Assembly: GCA_008012115.1 (NCBI GenBank) | Contig: SSEB01000008.1 | Coordinates: forward strand, 186,001-250,000 | Reading direction: 5' to 3' | DNA: 64,000 nucleotides | Origin: Nevskiaceae bacterium | GTDB lineage: Bacteria > Pseudomonadota > Gammaproteobacteria > Nevskiales > Nevskiaceae | Shown here: piece by piece, positions 35,962-45,028 of the stretch | Position numbering within the stretch: the first letter of the stretch is position 1 | How the letters are laid out: each line of letters begins with the position of its first letter | Notes under the pieces: generated by a model | Databases searched by the model: none | What the model saw: the letters and a program-made list of their open reading frames with translations, nothing else | Told to the model about the DNA's origin: nothing | Position numbers and translations under genes: made by a program

Positions 35962-37292
35962 AGATGGAGGCCGCCCAAATTCTGCTGGTCGACGATGACA
36001 CGAAGCTGCTGCGTGTACTGTCGCTGCGCTTGGAGTCGGCCGGTTATCAGGTCGCTGCGGCGACTTGCGGCCAAGATGCGATTAATCAGCTCGGAGAGTT
36101 GCGCGTCCAGTTCGTGCTCGCGGACCTGCGCATGCCGGACATGGACGGCATCGAACTGTTAACACGCATCCAGGAGCGCAGTCCCGGCCTGCCGGTCGCG
36201 ATTCTCACTGCGCACGGTGACATCCCCGAAGCGGTAAGGGCAACCCATGCCGGGGCGGTTGATTTCTTAACCAAGCCGATAGACCGCGATAAATTGCTGG
36301 ATTGCCTGCAGCGCCATATCGCTGGCGGTACGCAAATTTCGGATTGGAGCGCGGGCATCGTCACGCGCAGCGCACAGATGAAGTCAGTGATCGAAGATGC
36401 CACTCGCGTTGCGCGCATGGATTCTGCGGTACTGATCACCGGCGCCAGCGGGTCCGGCAAGGAGCTACTGGCACGTGCGATTCACCGTCACAGTCGACGC
36501 GATGCACGGCCGTTCGTGGCAATCAATTGCGCTGCGGTGCCAACGGAGCTACTGGAGTCGGAGCTTTTCGGCCATCGCCGCGGCGCCTTCACCGGCGCAC
36601 ACACCGATCATGCTGGCCTTTTCCGCGCTGCCGAAGGCGGCACCGTGTTTCTTGACGAAATCGGCGATATGCCGGTAACGCTGCAGGTAAAACTCTTGCG
36701 CGTTCTGCAAGAGCGCGAGGTACGGCCGCTAGGTGAGACACGCACGATTCCGGTTGATGTTCGCGTGCTCTCGGCTACGCATTGCGATCTCGAAGCACGC
36801 GTCGCGTCTGGAGAATTCCGCGAGGATCTGTTCTACCGTCTGAACGTGGTCCGTCTGAAATTACCGGCTCTGGACGAGCGACGCGAAGATATCCCGCTGT
36901 TGGTCGCGCACCAGCTTTCACAACTCGCCGCCGCTGGCGCGCCGCGTCGTGTCTGTTCACGCGAGGCAATGGAAGTTTTCGCCAGCACCAACTGGCCCGG
37001 CAACGTGCGCCAGCTATTTAACGTGGTCGAACAGGCCGTGGCATTGTCGCCCGGTCGCGTCATCGGCTCGGCACTGGTGCGTAGCTGTCTCGGCGGTCAG
37101 AGCGGCGCGATGGTGTCCTACGACCAGGCGCGCACCGAGTTCACCCGAAACTATCTGAGCCAATTGTTGGACCTCTCGGGCGGGAATATCAGTCGAGCAG
37201 CTCGACTGGCGGGTCGCAATCGTACCGATTTATATAAATTGCTCAGTAGGCACAATATCGACGCAAGCGCACACAAGACTCGCCGGCCTTGA
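35958..37292 (+). CDS. glrR: GlrR-like sigma-54-dependent response regulator
   Basis: The 444-residue protein has a receiver domain (ILLVDDD, phospho-Asp in [12 protein letters not shown], conserved Lys in DFLTKPID). It has an AAA+ domain with Walker A GASGSGKE, the sigma-54 contact motif GAFTGA, Walker [12 protein letters not shown], and a C-terminal Fis-type helix-turn-helix ([21 protein letters not shown]). It is the natural reader of the TGTC-N10-GACA array 2.6 kb away. The TTG at 35958 has AGGAG five bases before it and overlaps the previous stop; ATG at 35964 is possible. Confidence 0.88.
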   Translation: MKMEAAQILLVDDDTKLLRVLSLRLESAGYQVAAATCGQDAINQLGELRVQFVLADLRMPDMDGIELLTRIQERSPGLPVAILTAHGDIPEAVRATHAGAVDFLTKPIDRDKLLDCLQRHIAGGTQISDWSAGIVTRSAQMKSVIEDATRVARMDSAVLITGASGSGKELLARAIHRHSRRDARPFVAINCAAVPTELLESELFGHRRGAFTGAHTDHAGLFRAAEGGTVFLDEIGDMPVTLQVKLLRVLQEREVRPLGETRTIPVDVRVLSATHCDLEARVASGEFREDLFYRLNVVRLKLPALDERREDIPLLVAHQLSQLAAAGAPRRVCSREAMEVFASTNWPGNVRQLFNVVEQAVALSPGRVIGSALVRSCLGGQSGAMVSYDQARTEFTRNYLSQLLDLSGGNISRAARLAGRNRTDLYKLLSRHNIDASAHKTRRP

Positions 37293-37885
37293 AATGGCCC
37301 ATCCGCGAAACGAGCCAAGGTCGCCGGCAGGCTTTCTCTGGACCATCCGCCGGATTGTCGAGACAGGCTCGTTCCCCGCGACCGGGACAGTGAACCATGC
37401 AAGCCAAAGGGGGACGGGCGTATGTCCAGTGATCCCTCCACCCTCCGTGCTCGCACGGCTCTACGGCAGCGCCAAGACAAGTGATGGCGGCGTAACCCCC
37501 ATCGCTGGCAACTAGATTTTTGGGCGCGACTCGTCGGGAGCCTTTCTGGCACCTCGTCGAGTTAAATAATATTTATTTCTTAATAATCATTGCGTTGAGT
37601 CGCCAGTTCGATTGCGTTCTCGCAGTGGTGGCTCCCGCCCCGCCGGGATCGATCTGCCTTGCGCGCACCTGCCCGCTTTCCAAAAAATGTGGTCAAAGTA
37701 CTGAAAATGGCGGGGTGCCGGGCCATGATCTCCTACATAACGTAGGAAAAATCTTATATCCTTGGCTTCAGGTGTATCGCCACCGCATCGGGGCCGAAAA
37801 ACCCAGTCGGCCCGGCTGATCAGAGTGTCATCCGCACGTCGCAGGCCGTTGCCAGCATAAGCTGGCCTCAGAGGGAGAGAGCTTC
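37293..37885. other. 593-bp gap at the right side of the island
   Basis: No convincing gene is visible. The gap holds an AT-rich tract at 37561-37590 and a palindrome at 37731-37747, and ends with a GGAGGGAGAG ribosome-binding region just before 37886. GC content changes from lower on the left to high on the right, so the island border is probably here. No second copy of the tRNA-Phe 3' end was found. Confidence 0.5.
37731..37747. promoter_or_regulatory. TCCTAC-N5-GTAGGA palindrome
   Basis: The 17-bp dyad TCCTAC, ATAAC, GTAGGA lies 139 bp upstream of the receiver-like gene at 37886. Dyads containing CTAC/GTAG are typical for FixJ/NarL-type regulators. The binding protein is unknown. Confidence 0.4.
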
Positions 37886-38374
37886 ATGTTCGAGACTGAG
37901 ACAGTTGCGACTGGCGTCGAACGCTCCGCCGATCTGCACCTCGCCTGCAGCACCGATCCTCGTCCCTTCAATCCGCACACTGACACCACCGCGCCGGGCT
38001 TCATCCGCAAGCTGCCGGCGCTGCAGTCGGCAGGCGAAGCGCACGACCTGCTCGGCAAGCTGCAGAACCGGCCGCCGCAATGCCTGGTCTGCGAGTTCAA
38101 TCTCGACCAGCAGAAATTTTCTGAGATGCGCGCCAGCGTGCTGACGGCGGGCGTGGTGGCACTGGCGGTACAGGCCGGTCACCGTGCCGTGATCTCGGCA
38201 CGGAGCGTCGACCTGCCGATTGCGCACTGGCGCGCCGAGTTCATTTTCCGCGCGGTCAGCGGCATCCGCCTGCTGAAACCGGAGCTCGACTCCGGCAAGG
38301 TGCTGCACATCGTCACGCGGGCGATCCACTTCTGCTCGTCGCCCGGCGACGAACCCGAGGCGGCGCAGCACTAA
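37886..38374 (+). CDS. Receiver-like protein lacking the phospho-acceptor Asp
   Basis: The 162-residue protein aligns by pattern to a FixJ-type receiver: QCLVCEFNLDQQ stands where CLVLDxRMP is expected, and LLKPELDSGKVLHIVTRAI where LxKPF...LLxAV is expected. The acceptor Asp is replaced by Glu, so it may be locked in an active-like state. No DNA-binding domain follows. It was recognised by pattern only and could be a different fold. A good GGAGGGAGAG ribosome-binding site precedes the ATG. Confidence 0.5.
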   Translation: MFETETVATGVERSADLHLACSTDPRPFNPHTDTTAPGFIRKLPALQSAGEAHDLLGKLQNRPPQCLVCEFNLDQQKFSEMRASVLTAGVVALAVQAGHRAVISARSVDLPIAHWRAEFIFRAVSGIRLLKPELDSGKVLHIVTRAIHFCSSPGDEPEAAQH

Positions 38375-38398
38375 TCCGCCCGGCGCCGGGTGCTCGAT

Positions 38399-38965
38399 TC
38401 AGCCCAGCCAGCCCAGCACGCCCAGGCCGATTCCGATCAGGGCCGAGGTGCCCGCGCCCCACACCAGCCAGCGCCGACGCGTCAACGCGGCGATGGACGC
38501 CAGCGCGATGCCGACCTGCAGCAAGGTCATGGCCTGCGCCATGTGGTGATGCGGCCGCATCACCGCCGCGCTCTCGTCGTTGAGCCGCGCGCTTTCCTCG
38601 TCCAGTGCCTTGGCTTTCTTGGCGATCTCGGCTTTTTCCTCTTCGTAGCGCGCCGCCTTGGCCTTGTAGGCATCGGCCTGCGCCGCCGGCACCACGAGGG
38701 CGCCAAGCTCGGCCAGCGCCTGCTTCTGGCTCTTGGACTGGAACTGCGCCCACTGGTCAGCGGCTGTGGTTTTTTTCAGTAGCGCTTCGTTCTTGAGCAG
38801 CATGGCCTCGTTCTGCGTAGCCGCGCCCTCGTAAGCGAACACCGCGCCAAGCGTCGACAGGATCGCCGTCATGATGGCGATGCGCTGCGACAGCGACTCT
38901 CCCGCGTGCGCCTTGTGCTCCAGCTCGTGCTGGTCGGCGCCATGCACATGAAAACCGTGTTCCAT
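38399..38965 (-). CDS. DUF4337-like membrane protein
   Basis: The 188-residue protein begins with a His-rich segment (MEHGFHVHGADQHELEHKAH). It then has a hydrophobic helix (ILSTLGAVFAYEGA), a long charged coiled coil with KAKAARYEEEKAEIAKKAK, and two C-terminal helices. This matches DUF4337 proteins of unknown function. The start at 38965 is chosen because AGGAAG precedes this ATG; an upstream ATG exists at 38986. Confidence 0.78.
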   Translation of the reverse strand: MEHGFHVHGADQHELEHKAHAGESLSQRIAIMTAILSTLGAVFAYEGAATQNEAMLLKNEALLKKTTAADQWAQFQSKSQKQALAELGALVVPAAQADAYKAKAARYEEEKAEIAKKAKALDEESARLNDESAAVMRPHHHMAQAMTLLQVGIALASIAALTRRRWLVWGAGTSALIGIGLGVLGWLG

Positions 38966-39027
38966 CGCTTCCTTTCTCCAAATCATCCGCCGGCACGTCC
39001 ACCGCGCGGCGCCGGATTATATGCAAG

Positions 39028-39312
39028 TCAGCCGTACTGCTTTTCGACCTTTGCCACTTCGGCGACGTATTCGCGCATGGCCGCCTCGCAGCTCATGCCC
39101 TTGAGCGACTCCCAGGCCTGGTACTTGAAGCGGCCGATGACATCGAACATGCCCGGCTTCTTGCCCGAGACATCGCCATCGGTGGCCTGGCGATAGAGCG
39201 CGTACATGCGCAGCTTGTAGTCGTTGCCCGGCTTGAAGGCGCCGTCTTCCGGCGCGTTGCGCACCTTGTCGACGGCGGCGGCGAACTGCTTGGCAAGATC
39301 GGATGCAGACAT
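39028..39312 (-). CDS. Acyl-CoA-binding protein
   Basis: The 94-residue protein is a full-length ACBP. It keeps LRMYALYRQATDGDV, the KPGMFDVIGRFKYQAW region with the conserved Lys and Tyr that hold the CoA, and the four-helix length. ACBPs bind long-chain acyl-CoA in the cytoplasm. They are universal in eukaryotes but patchy in bacteria, where they occur in some lipid-degrading gammaproteobacteria. The serine hydrolase gene on the same strand is 25 bp away, so the two may form an operon. Confidence 0.92.
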   Translation of the reverse strand: MSASDLAKQFAAAVDKVRNAPEDGAFKPGNDYKLRMYALYRQATDGDVSGKKPGMFDVIGRFKYQAWESLKGMSCEAAMREYVAEVAKVEKQYG

Positions 39313-39337
39313 GGCAGTCTCCTGGAATACCGGATAC

Positions 39338-40600
39338 TCAATCGCAATAGCGCGAGATGGTGGTGAGCAGCTTGGCCAGCGGCAGCAGATGCCCGCCGAG
39401 CACCGCCTTGCCGGTGACGAGCAGGCCGACGGCGATGTCGCGGCGGGGATCGGCCCAGCCCAGGATGTTCATGAATCCCAGGTGGCCATAGGCGCCGTTG
39501 GTGTTGGGGCCGTAGATGCCCACCGGCGTGGCGCCCAGCATCATGCCCTCGCTGTAGCGCATCGGGATGTTGAGCGTGTGGTCGAAAGCCATGCGTCCGG
39601 CCGGGCGCACCGCGCGCTGCACCGTCTCGTGCTTCATGACCTGCCGGCCGTTGTAGATGCCGCCGTCGAGCAGCATCTGGTAGAAGCGCGACAGCTCCTC
39701 GGCAGTGGCGTAGATGTTGCCGGCGGGAATCACGGCATCCATGAACACTTCCGAGTTGGACACTTCGATCACGCGGTTCATCGGCGCCATCAGCGCGCGC
39801 TCGAGAATCACCGAAATCGGAAACCGCACCGGCGTGCCGGCGGCATAGTTCAGCGCCACGCGCTCGCGGTACTGCGGCGCCAGGCCATAGGTGAAGTACT
39901 TCATGCCCAGCGGCTTGCGCAGGCGCTCGTCCAGGTACTGCTGCACCGGCGCGCCGGTCACGCGCTGGATGATCTCGGCAAGGATGAAGCCGCCGGTGAT
40001 GGCGTGATACGACATCTTGTTGGCGCGTCCCGGCGTCGGTGGCGCGTCGCAGATCATCTTGATGACGCGCTCCCAGTCCAGCAGCAGTTCCGGCTGCAGA
40101 TCGCCGACAGGCAGATCGAGCGTCGGGAAGCCACCGCGATGCGCCAGCACCTCGGCCACCGTGGTGTCGGCCTTGCCGCTGGCGCCGAAGGCCGGCAGGT
40201 AGCGCGCCACCGGCATGTCGAGGTCGATGGCGCCGTCCTCGGCCAGCAGATGCGTCAGCACCGCCGTCACCGCCTTGGAAGCGGAGAACAGGCAGATCGG
40301 ATCGTCCGCCTTCAGCAGGCGCTTCTCGGCGCGCGGCGACTCCAGCGGCCCGTTGCCCTGCGCGTGTCCCAGCGCGCGGTTGATCAGCACCTGGCCACGA
40401 CGGCGCAGGCAGAAACTCAGCCCCGGATAGGCGCCGCTGCGGTAGAGATTCTCGACATCGTTCCAGATCGCCTCCACCGCCTGGTGATCGAGGCTGGCGG
40501 CGGACGCCGGCGCCTCACCCGCCTCGTCGCGGTGCAGCACCTGCGAGAGATTGTCTGGCGTGCGGACCTTGAGGTACTGGAACCACTTGAGATTAAGCAT
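39338..40600 (-). CDS. Serine hydrolase of the beta-lactamase/EstB class
   Basis: The 420-residue protein has the S-x-x-K motif in FSASKAVTAVL near residue 106 and a Tyr motif, MSYHAITGG, near residue 197. GAYGHLGF near the C-terminus is close to the H/K-T-G site. These define class C beta-lactamase-like esterases (EstB type). There is no clear signal peptide, so it is probably a cytoplasmic esterase. GAGGA lies upstream of the ATG at 40600. Neighbouring ACBP hints at an acyl-ester substrate, which is inference. Confidence 0.85.
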   Translation of the reverse strand: MLNLKWFQYLKVRTPDNLSQVLHRDEAGEAPASAASLDHQAVEAIWNDVENLYRSGAYPGLSFCLRRRGQVLINRALGHAQGNGPLESPRAEKRLLKADDPICLFSASKAVTAVLTHLLAEDGAIDLDMPVARYLPAFGASGKADTTVAEVLAHRGGFPTLDLPVGDLQPELLLDWERVIKMICDAPPTPGRANKMSYHAITGGFILAEIIQRVTGAPVQQYLDERLRKPLGMKYFTYGLAPQYRERVALNYAAGTPVRFPISVILERALMAPMNRVIEVSNSEVFMDAVIPAGNIYATAEELSRFYQMLLDGGIYNGRQVMKHETVQRAVRPAGRMAFDHTLNIPMRYSEGMMLGATPVGIYGPNTNGAYGHLGFMNILGWADPRRDIAVGLLVTGKAVLGGHLLPLAKLLTTISRYCD

Positions 40601-40645
40601 GGAATGAAGTCCTCGAAAATTGGCGGCAGTCTGTTCGGCGAGGCC

Positions 40646-43102
40646 TCAGGGGTCAACCGCCGATGCGCCGTTGGATGGCGGCAGCGCGGCCATGTCCGTG
40701 GCCCAGCCGCTGGTGTCGGCGCTGGCACCAACCGCATAGCGCAGCGTGCCGCCGTGCGCGATGTCGGAAAAATGCAGCCAGGCACGATCCAGCGCGACGC
40801 CGTCGCGGGTCAGGCCCTGCACAGTCGCGCCTTGACCATCGCGGACGATGCGCAGATCGCCAGCGGGCAGATGCAGCGTGGCGGCGGGAAACAGCGGCGC
40901 ATTAAGCAGCAGCGTATCGGTGCCGGGCACGGCCGGCATCAGGCCCAGCGCCGAGAGCACCCACCAGGCCGACATGGTGCCGAGATCGTCATTGCCGGGC
41001 ATGCCGGTGGGCGCGTCGTCGTAGAGCGTCGTCAGCGCGCGCTGCACCAGTGGCCCGGTCTGCGCGGGGCGGCGCAGCCAGGCGTAGAGCCAGGGCGTGA
41101 ACAGCGTCGGCTCGTTGCCGAGGTAGGCGTAGGCCGACTTCGGGCCGGCATTGATCTGCGTGAAGAAGGTATCCAGCCGCCGCGCCGCCGCGTCCTCGCC
41201 GCCCAGCGCGGCGATCAGGCCGGCGACATCGTGCGGCACGAACCAGGTGTACTGTGCGCCATCGCCCTCGACGAAGCCGTCGCCGCTGGTGGCGTCGTAA
41301 CCGCTCTGGAAAGTGCCGAGCGCCGAGCGCGGCTCGATGGCGCGCGTCGCCGGGTTCAGCAGGTTCTTCCAGTTGCCGGCGCGGGCGCGCAAGGCATCGG
41401 CGCGCGCCCCCTGCCCCGTCGCATCGGCGAAACGACCGACGGCGAAATCGGCCAGCGCGTACTCCAGCGTGGTGGCGGCGCTACCCCACACGAAATCGGA
41501 ACTGAGCACGTAGCCGATACCGCCGAGCGGGCTGTCGAGCTCGTGTGGCACGTAACCCAGCGACTGATAGGCGTCCAGCGCCTGGCGTTCGACGTAGGCG
41601 TTGTTGAGGCTGACCGGATTGTTCGCGTGCCCGCTCTGGGTCGCGCCCTTGAGCATCGCCTCGAAAGCGGCGGCGGTGTCGAAATTGCGCACGCCGAAGG
41701 CATAGGCGCCAGCGATCGTCGGCGCCGCCGGATCGCCGACCATGGTGTCGGTCTGCTGGTTGGCGTAGGACCATTTCGGCAGCCAGCCGCTTTGCTGCGC
41801 GTCCACCACCAGGGACTGCATCATGTCGCCCGCGCGCTGCGGATCGAGCATCGCCAGCAGCGGCAGCTGCGTGCGGTACACGTCCCATCCGGAAAACGTC
41901 TGGTACTGCATGCGCGCCGTCTCGCGGTGCACCTGTCCGTCCATGCCCAGGTAGTCGCCGTTGACGTCGCTGAACACGCTGGGCGACAGCAGCGCGTGAT
42001 ACAGCGCGGTATAGAACACGCGCGACCAGCGCGGATCGGCGCCGGCGCCGAGTTCGATGCGCGCCAGCTCGTGTTGCCAGCGGGCCTGCGCTGCGGCGCG
42101 CAGTGCATCGAAATCACGGCCGGCGAGTTCCGCCGCGAGATTGGCGCGCGCGTTGTCGACGCTCACGTATGAGATCGCCACGCGCAGCAGCACCGTCGCG
42201 CCCGGCTCGAAGCCCAGCACCGCGCCGGCCTGCGCCGTGCCGCTGGGATTGCCGGGGATCGATGCCGGTCCGCCGGGCACCGGCTCGTAGTTGACCGGCA
42301 ACACGCCGGTGTCGCTGGCGCGGGTGCCGCCGGCGCTGAACGCCTGCTTCTGCCAGGTGCCGGTGCTGCGCAGCGGCTGGTCGAACACGGCGGCGAAATA
42401 CACGGTGTAGCGGTTGTCCTGGAAACAGAAGCGGCCGCTGCTGGCGCTGCCGCTGATCTCGCGCCGCGCGGGATCGACCGTGATGCTGGCCGCGGAATCG
42501 GCCATGGCGCTGCCACCGGCGTTGACCAGGAGCGTCGCCGGATGATCGGCGGGATAGCGGATGCGCAGGGCACCGCCGTGCAGCGTCGCGGTCAACTCCA
42601 CATCTACCGGCGCGGCGCCGGCGGGATCGAGCCGCACCGCGTAGTAGCCGGGCTGCGCCTGCTCGTGCGCATGATCGAAAAGCATCGGCAGATCGGCGTT
42701 GAGGCCGGCGCCCAGCGGCGGCACCGGTGAAGAGGTGATCTCGCGCGCCAGCGGCAGCATCGGGACGTCTTGCAGGATCGCGCAACCCGCGCCGGAGATG
42801 TGCGTGAGGCTGAAACCCTTGATGCGCGTGTCGCTGTAGGTGTAGCCGCCGGCGAAGTTGTCGGTGGACGGCGTCGTGTCCGGCGACAACTGCGCCATGC
42901 CGAACGGCAGCGTCGCGCCGGGAAAAGTGTTGCCCGCACCGCCGCCGGTGCCGTAGTCCGCTGCGCCCGACTGCGTGCCGACCAGGGGATTGACCTGCGC
43001 CAGCACGTCGCGCGCCGTCGTCGACGGCGCCGACGAGCGTGCGCAGCCCCCGAGCAGCGCGGCCAACACCACCGCAAAAAGGTACGTTTCCCGCTGGTTC
43101 AT
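40646..43102 (-). CDS. GH92-family alpha-mannosidase lipoprotein
   Basis: The 818-residue protein has a lipobox (LAALLGGC) and then NPLVGTQSG, the GGAGNTFPGA segment and PFGMAQLSPD. Further on come SGWDVYRTQLPLLAMLDP, GNDDLGTMSAWWVLSALGLMP and PGTDTLLLNAPLF, the characteristic blocks of glycoside hydrolase family 92. GH92 enzymes are calcium-dependent exo-alpha-mannosidases acting on mannans or N-glycans. The end of a 114-bp element is only 13 bp from its ATG; GGGAGG in between serves as ribosome-binding site. Confidence 0.92.
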   Translation of the reverse strand: MNQRETYLFAVVLAALLGGCARSSAPSTTARDVLAQVNPLVGTQSGAADYGTGGGAGNTFPGATLPFGMAQLSPDTTPSTDNFAGGYTYSDTRIKGFSLTHISGAGCAILQDVPMLPLAREITSSPVPPLGAGLNADLPMLFDHAHEQAQPGYYAVRLDPAGAAPVDVELTATLHGGALRIRYPADHPATLLVNAGGSAMADSAASITVDPARREISGSASSGRFCFQDNRYTVYFAAVFDQPLRSTGTWQKQAFSAGGTRASDTGVLPVNYEPVPGGPASIPGNPSGTAQAGAVLGFEPGATVLLRVAISYVSVDNARANLAAELAGRDFDALRAAAQARWQHELARIELGAGADPRWSRVFYTALYHALLSPSVFSDVNGDYLGMDGQVHRETARMQYQTFSGWDVYRTQLPLLAMLDPQRAGDMMQSLVVDAQQSGWLPKWSYANQQTDTMVGDPAAPTIAGAYAFGVRNFDTAAAFEAMLKGATQSGHANNPVSLNNAYVERQALDAYQSLGYVPHELDSPLGGIGYVLSSDFVWGSAATTLEYALADFAVGRFADATGQGARADALRARAGNWKNLLNPATRAIEPRSALGTFQSGYDATSGDGFVEGDGAQYTWFVPHDVAGLIAALGGEDAAARRLDTFFTQINAGPKSAYAYLGNEPTLFTPWLYAWLRRPAQTGPLVQRALTTLYDDAPTGMPGNDDLGTMSAWWVLSALGLMPAVPGTDTLLLNAPLFPAATLHLPAGDLRIVRDGQGATVQGLTRDGVALDRAWLHFSDIAHGGTLRYAVGASADTSGWATDMAALPPSNGASAVDP

Positions 43103-43114
43103 GCCACCTCCCGC

Positions 43115-43228
43115 CCCACCCGCTGCCGCCGTTTTCCCTGGGGAAATTGTTTTATTTTATATTTATATTTTTAATTCTTATTATATTTTTAAACATCTAC
43201 GTCACCGCCGTTGCCGTTAGCGGGTGGC
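43115..43228. repeat. 114-bp symmetric AT-core element, copy 4
   Basis: The left end is CCCACCCGCT (43115-43124) and the right end AGCGGGTGGC (43219-43228). The inner GTT is at 43149-43151 and the inner AAC at 43192-43194. Only three G/C occur in the 46-bp core. The left arm carries TTCCCTGGGGAAA (43134-43146), matching the arm of copy 1 at nearly the same position. The copy lies between the divergent GH92 and MscS genes. Confidence 0.95.
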
Positions 43229-43403
43229 GCATTGTCCGCCCGCATCGGGCGCCACGATAGCAGCAAGATCAGCCCATACACACGGCGGCGCGCATCGCGC
43301 CGGCCCGCTCACGCCGAGCCGCAAACCGTGGCCATGGCTTGCGCTATCCTGAAATCGTCGCGGCATCGCGGTCGCCCGCCGTGAACGTCCCGCCACACCG
43401 GAA

Positions 43404-43949
43404 ATGAAGATGAACCCGTCGATTGATGCCGCCGGCAGCATGCTGAACCCGGACTCGCTGCTGAGAAGCGTCTGCCTCGGCGTGCTGGTGTTTGCGCTCA
43501 CCTCCATCGTGGCCCTGCTGATCCGGCGCGGAGCACGCCGCATCGAACATCACCTGACCGACGTCACCGCCCTGGGTTTCGTCAGTGCGTTCGCGCAGTT
43601 GCTGACTTATCTGTTCGGCTTCGTGCTGTATGCGCACCTGATCCCGGAACTGCGGGCCCTCGGGTCCGCCCTGCTGACCGGCGTGAGCGTCATTTCCGTG
43701 GTCGTCGGCGTCGCCGCCCAGAACACGCTCGGCAACCTGGTCGCGGGCTTCTCGCTGGTGCTGTCCAAGACCGTGCGTGTCGGCGATACGATCCGCCTCG
43801 CCTCGCCGGTCGGCCCGCTCTCCGCCACGGTGCGCCTCATCTCCCTGGGCTACACCGTCCTTGTCGACAACGACAACCACGAGGTGGTGGTGCCCAACAG
43901 CGTGATCATGGGCAGCGCGATCACGCGCATCGAGCGGGCGCCGGCCTGA
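43404..43949 (+). CDS. Small MscS-type mechanosensitive channel protein
   Basis: The 181-residue protein has three membrane helices and the MscS pore-to-beta-domain transition, GVAAQNTLGNLVAGFSLVLSK, followed by VRVGDTIRL and VPNSVIMGS. This is a minimal MscS protein, ending soon after the beta domain and lacking the larger C-terminal vestibule. It may be a tension-gated channel or a truncated relative. It is divergent from GH92 across a 114-bp element. Confidence 0.85.
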   Translation: MKMNPSIDAAGSMLNPDSLLRSVCLGVLVFALTSIVALLIRRGARRIEHHLTDVTALGFVSAFAQLLTYLFGFVLYAHLIPELRALGSALLTGVSVISVVVGVAAQNTLGNLVAGFSLVLSKTVRVGDTIRLASPVGPLSATVRLISLGYTVLVDNDNHEVVVPNSVIMGSAITRIERAPA

Positions 43950-44023
43950 AGCCCCGCGCGCGGAAAACGGTGCGCTGAAGACAGGTCGCGCTTTTTCCGC
44001 GCTCTCGGCAGCAGCCGCTTGAA

Positions 44024-45019
44024 TCAACCGTCCAGAAACGCCCGCACGCCCGTCTCCTCCAGCAGCGGCGACAGCGTCGCACGCGCCGGCGCCGGCAGCG
44101 CCTGCCAGCGGCGCAGGATGTCGGCGTAGCACTTGCCCTGGTAGGCAAAAGCGTCCTGCGTGTACTCGCCACCCTCTAGCGTCACCCGCACGGTTTTCTC
44201 GCCGGCCTGCAGCGCGGCGGCATTGGCGCGCAGGAACGGCAGGTATTCGGCGGCGATGCGGCGCAGCAGCGCCTTGCGCGTGTCCGCCGCCCACGGCGCC
44301 TGCGGCTGCCACTCGCCCTCCACGCCGGAGGCGTCGTCGAGCAGGAGGGTCCAGCCTTCCAGCGTCGGCGCACGCTGGCGCAGCACCGACAGCGGCCAGG
44401 GATCGATCGACAGCTGCGCGAGCTGGCCGTAGAGCGCGAAGTCCGCCAGCGACGGCCGCGTGCCGAACAGGTAGCGCTCGCCACCAAGCTGCGCGCCGAG
44501 GATGTCGAGCGCGCGCTCGTAGCTGGCCTCGATCAGCGGCGCGGTGTCCGGCGTGCTGCCGACCAGGGCCATGCGCCCGCGCTGCCGGTCGTGGAAATAT
44601 TTCGCAAAGCTTTGCGCCTGCGGCCCCAGCGGCGCCGGCAGCGTGTCCTGCGCGATCCAGCGCGCCGCCCAGGCCGCGGTGGCATCGTCCTTCCAGCGGT
44701 AGTGGAACATCCACTTGGTGCCCCACTCGTCGGCGTAGTCCTCGATCAGGTGGCAGACGAAAGCGTCCGCCGGATCGGGCGGAATGATCGAGCGCTCGGC
44801 GTGGCGCCGCTCCAGCTCATACGCCAGCGGCGTGGAGTCGACGCGATAGTCGCCCTCGGGAAACCGCAGGATCGGGATCAGCTTGGGCTTGATCGCCTCG
44901 ATCTCCGGCGACATCGCCGGCCGCCGCAGCCGCCAGACGTGCGGCAGGCGGCGGTAGCGCAGGATGGCGCGCAGCTTGCGCGAGTACGGCGAGGGGTTGG
45001 CGCCGATCAGCTCGTACAC
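44024..45019 (-). CDS. Glutathione S-transferase-like protein
   Basis: The 331-residue protein starts with a thioredoxin-like GST domain (MYELIGANPSPYSRKLRAILRY-type opening, with SPYSRK where the catalytic residue and helix start lie). IPILRFPEGDYRVDST is the cis-Pro and Ser/Asp site. A helical C-terminal domain contains RPSLADFALYGQL. It is longer than a usual GST (about 210 residues), with an extra 90-residue C-terminal helical part. The start is GTG at 45019, nine bases after the MBL-gene stop. Confidence 0.8.
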   Translation of the reverse strand: MYELIGANPSPYSRKLRAILRYRRLPHVWRLRRPAMSPEIEAIKPKLIPILRFPEGDYRVDSTPLAYELERRHAERSIIPPDPADAFVCHLIEDYADEWGTKWMFHYRWKDDATAAWAARWIAQDTLPAPLGPQAQSFAKYFHDRQRGRMALVGSTPDTAPLIEASYERALDILGAQLGGERYLFGTRPSLADFALYGQLAQLSIDPWPLSVLRQRAPTLEGWTLLLDDASGVEGEWQPQAPWAADTRKALLRRIAAEYLPFLRANAAALQAGEKTVRVTLEGGEYTQDAFAYQGKCYADILRRWQALPAPARATLSPLLEETGVRAFLDG

Positions 45020-45028
45020 GGTCGCGCT

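Noticed and set aside
37381..37520. c-di-GMP riboswitch in the gap after the response regulator
   Set aside because: The sequence has GC-rich short dyads but does not match the conserved core of the riboswitch.
37561..37590. Possible eighth 114-bp element at the AT-rich tract
   Set aside because: The core resembles the others, but CACCCGCT and AGCGGGTG are absent at the required distance; only a weak AGTGGTGGC lies at 37624-37632.
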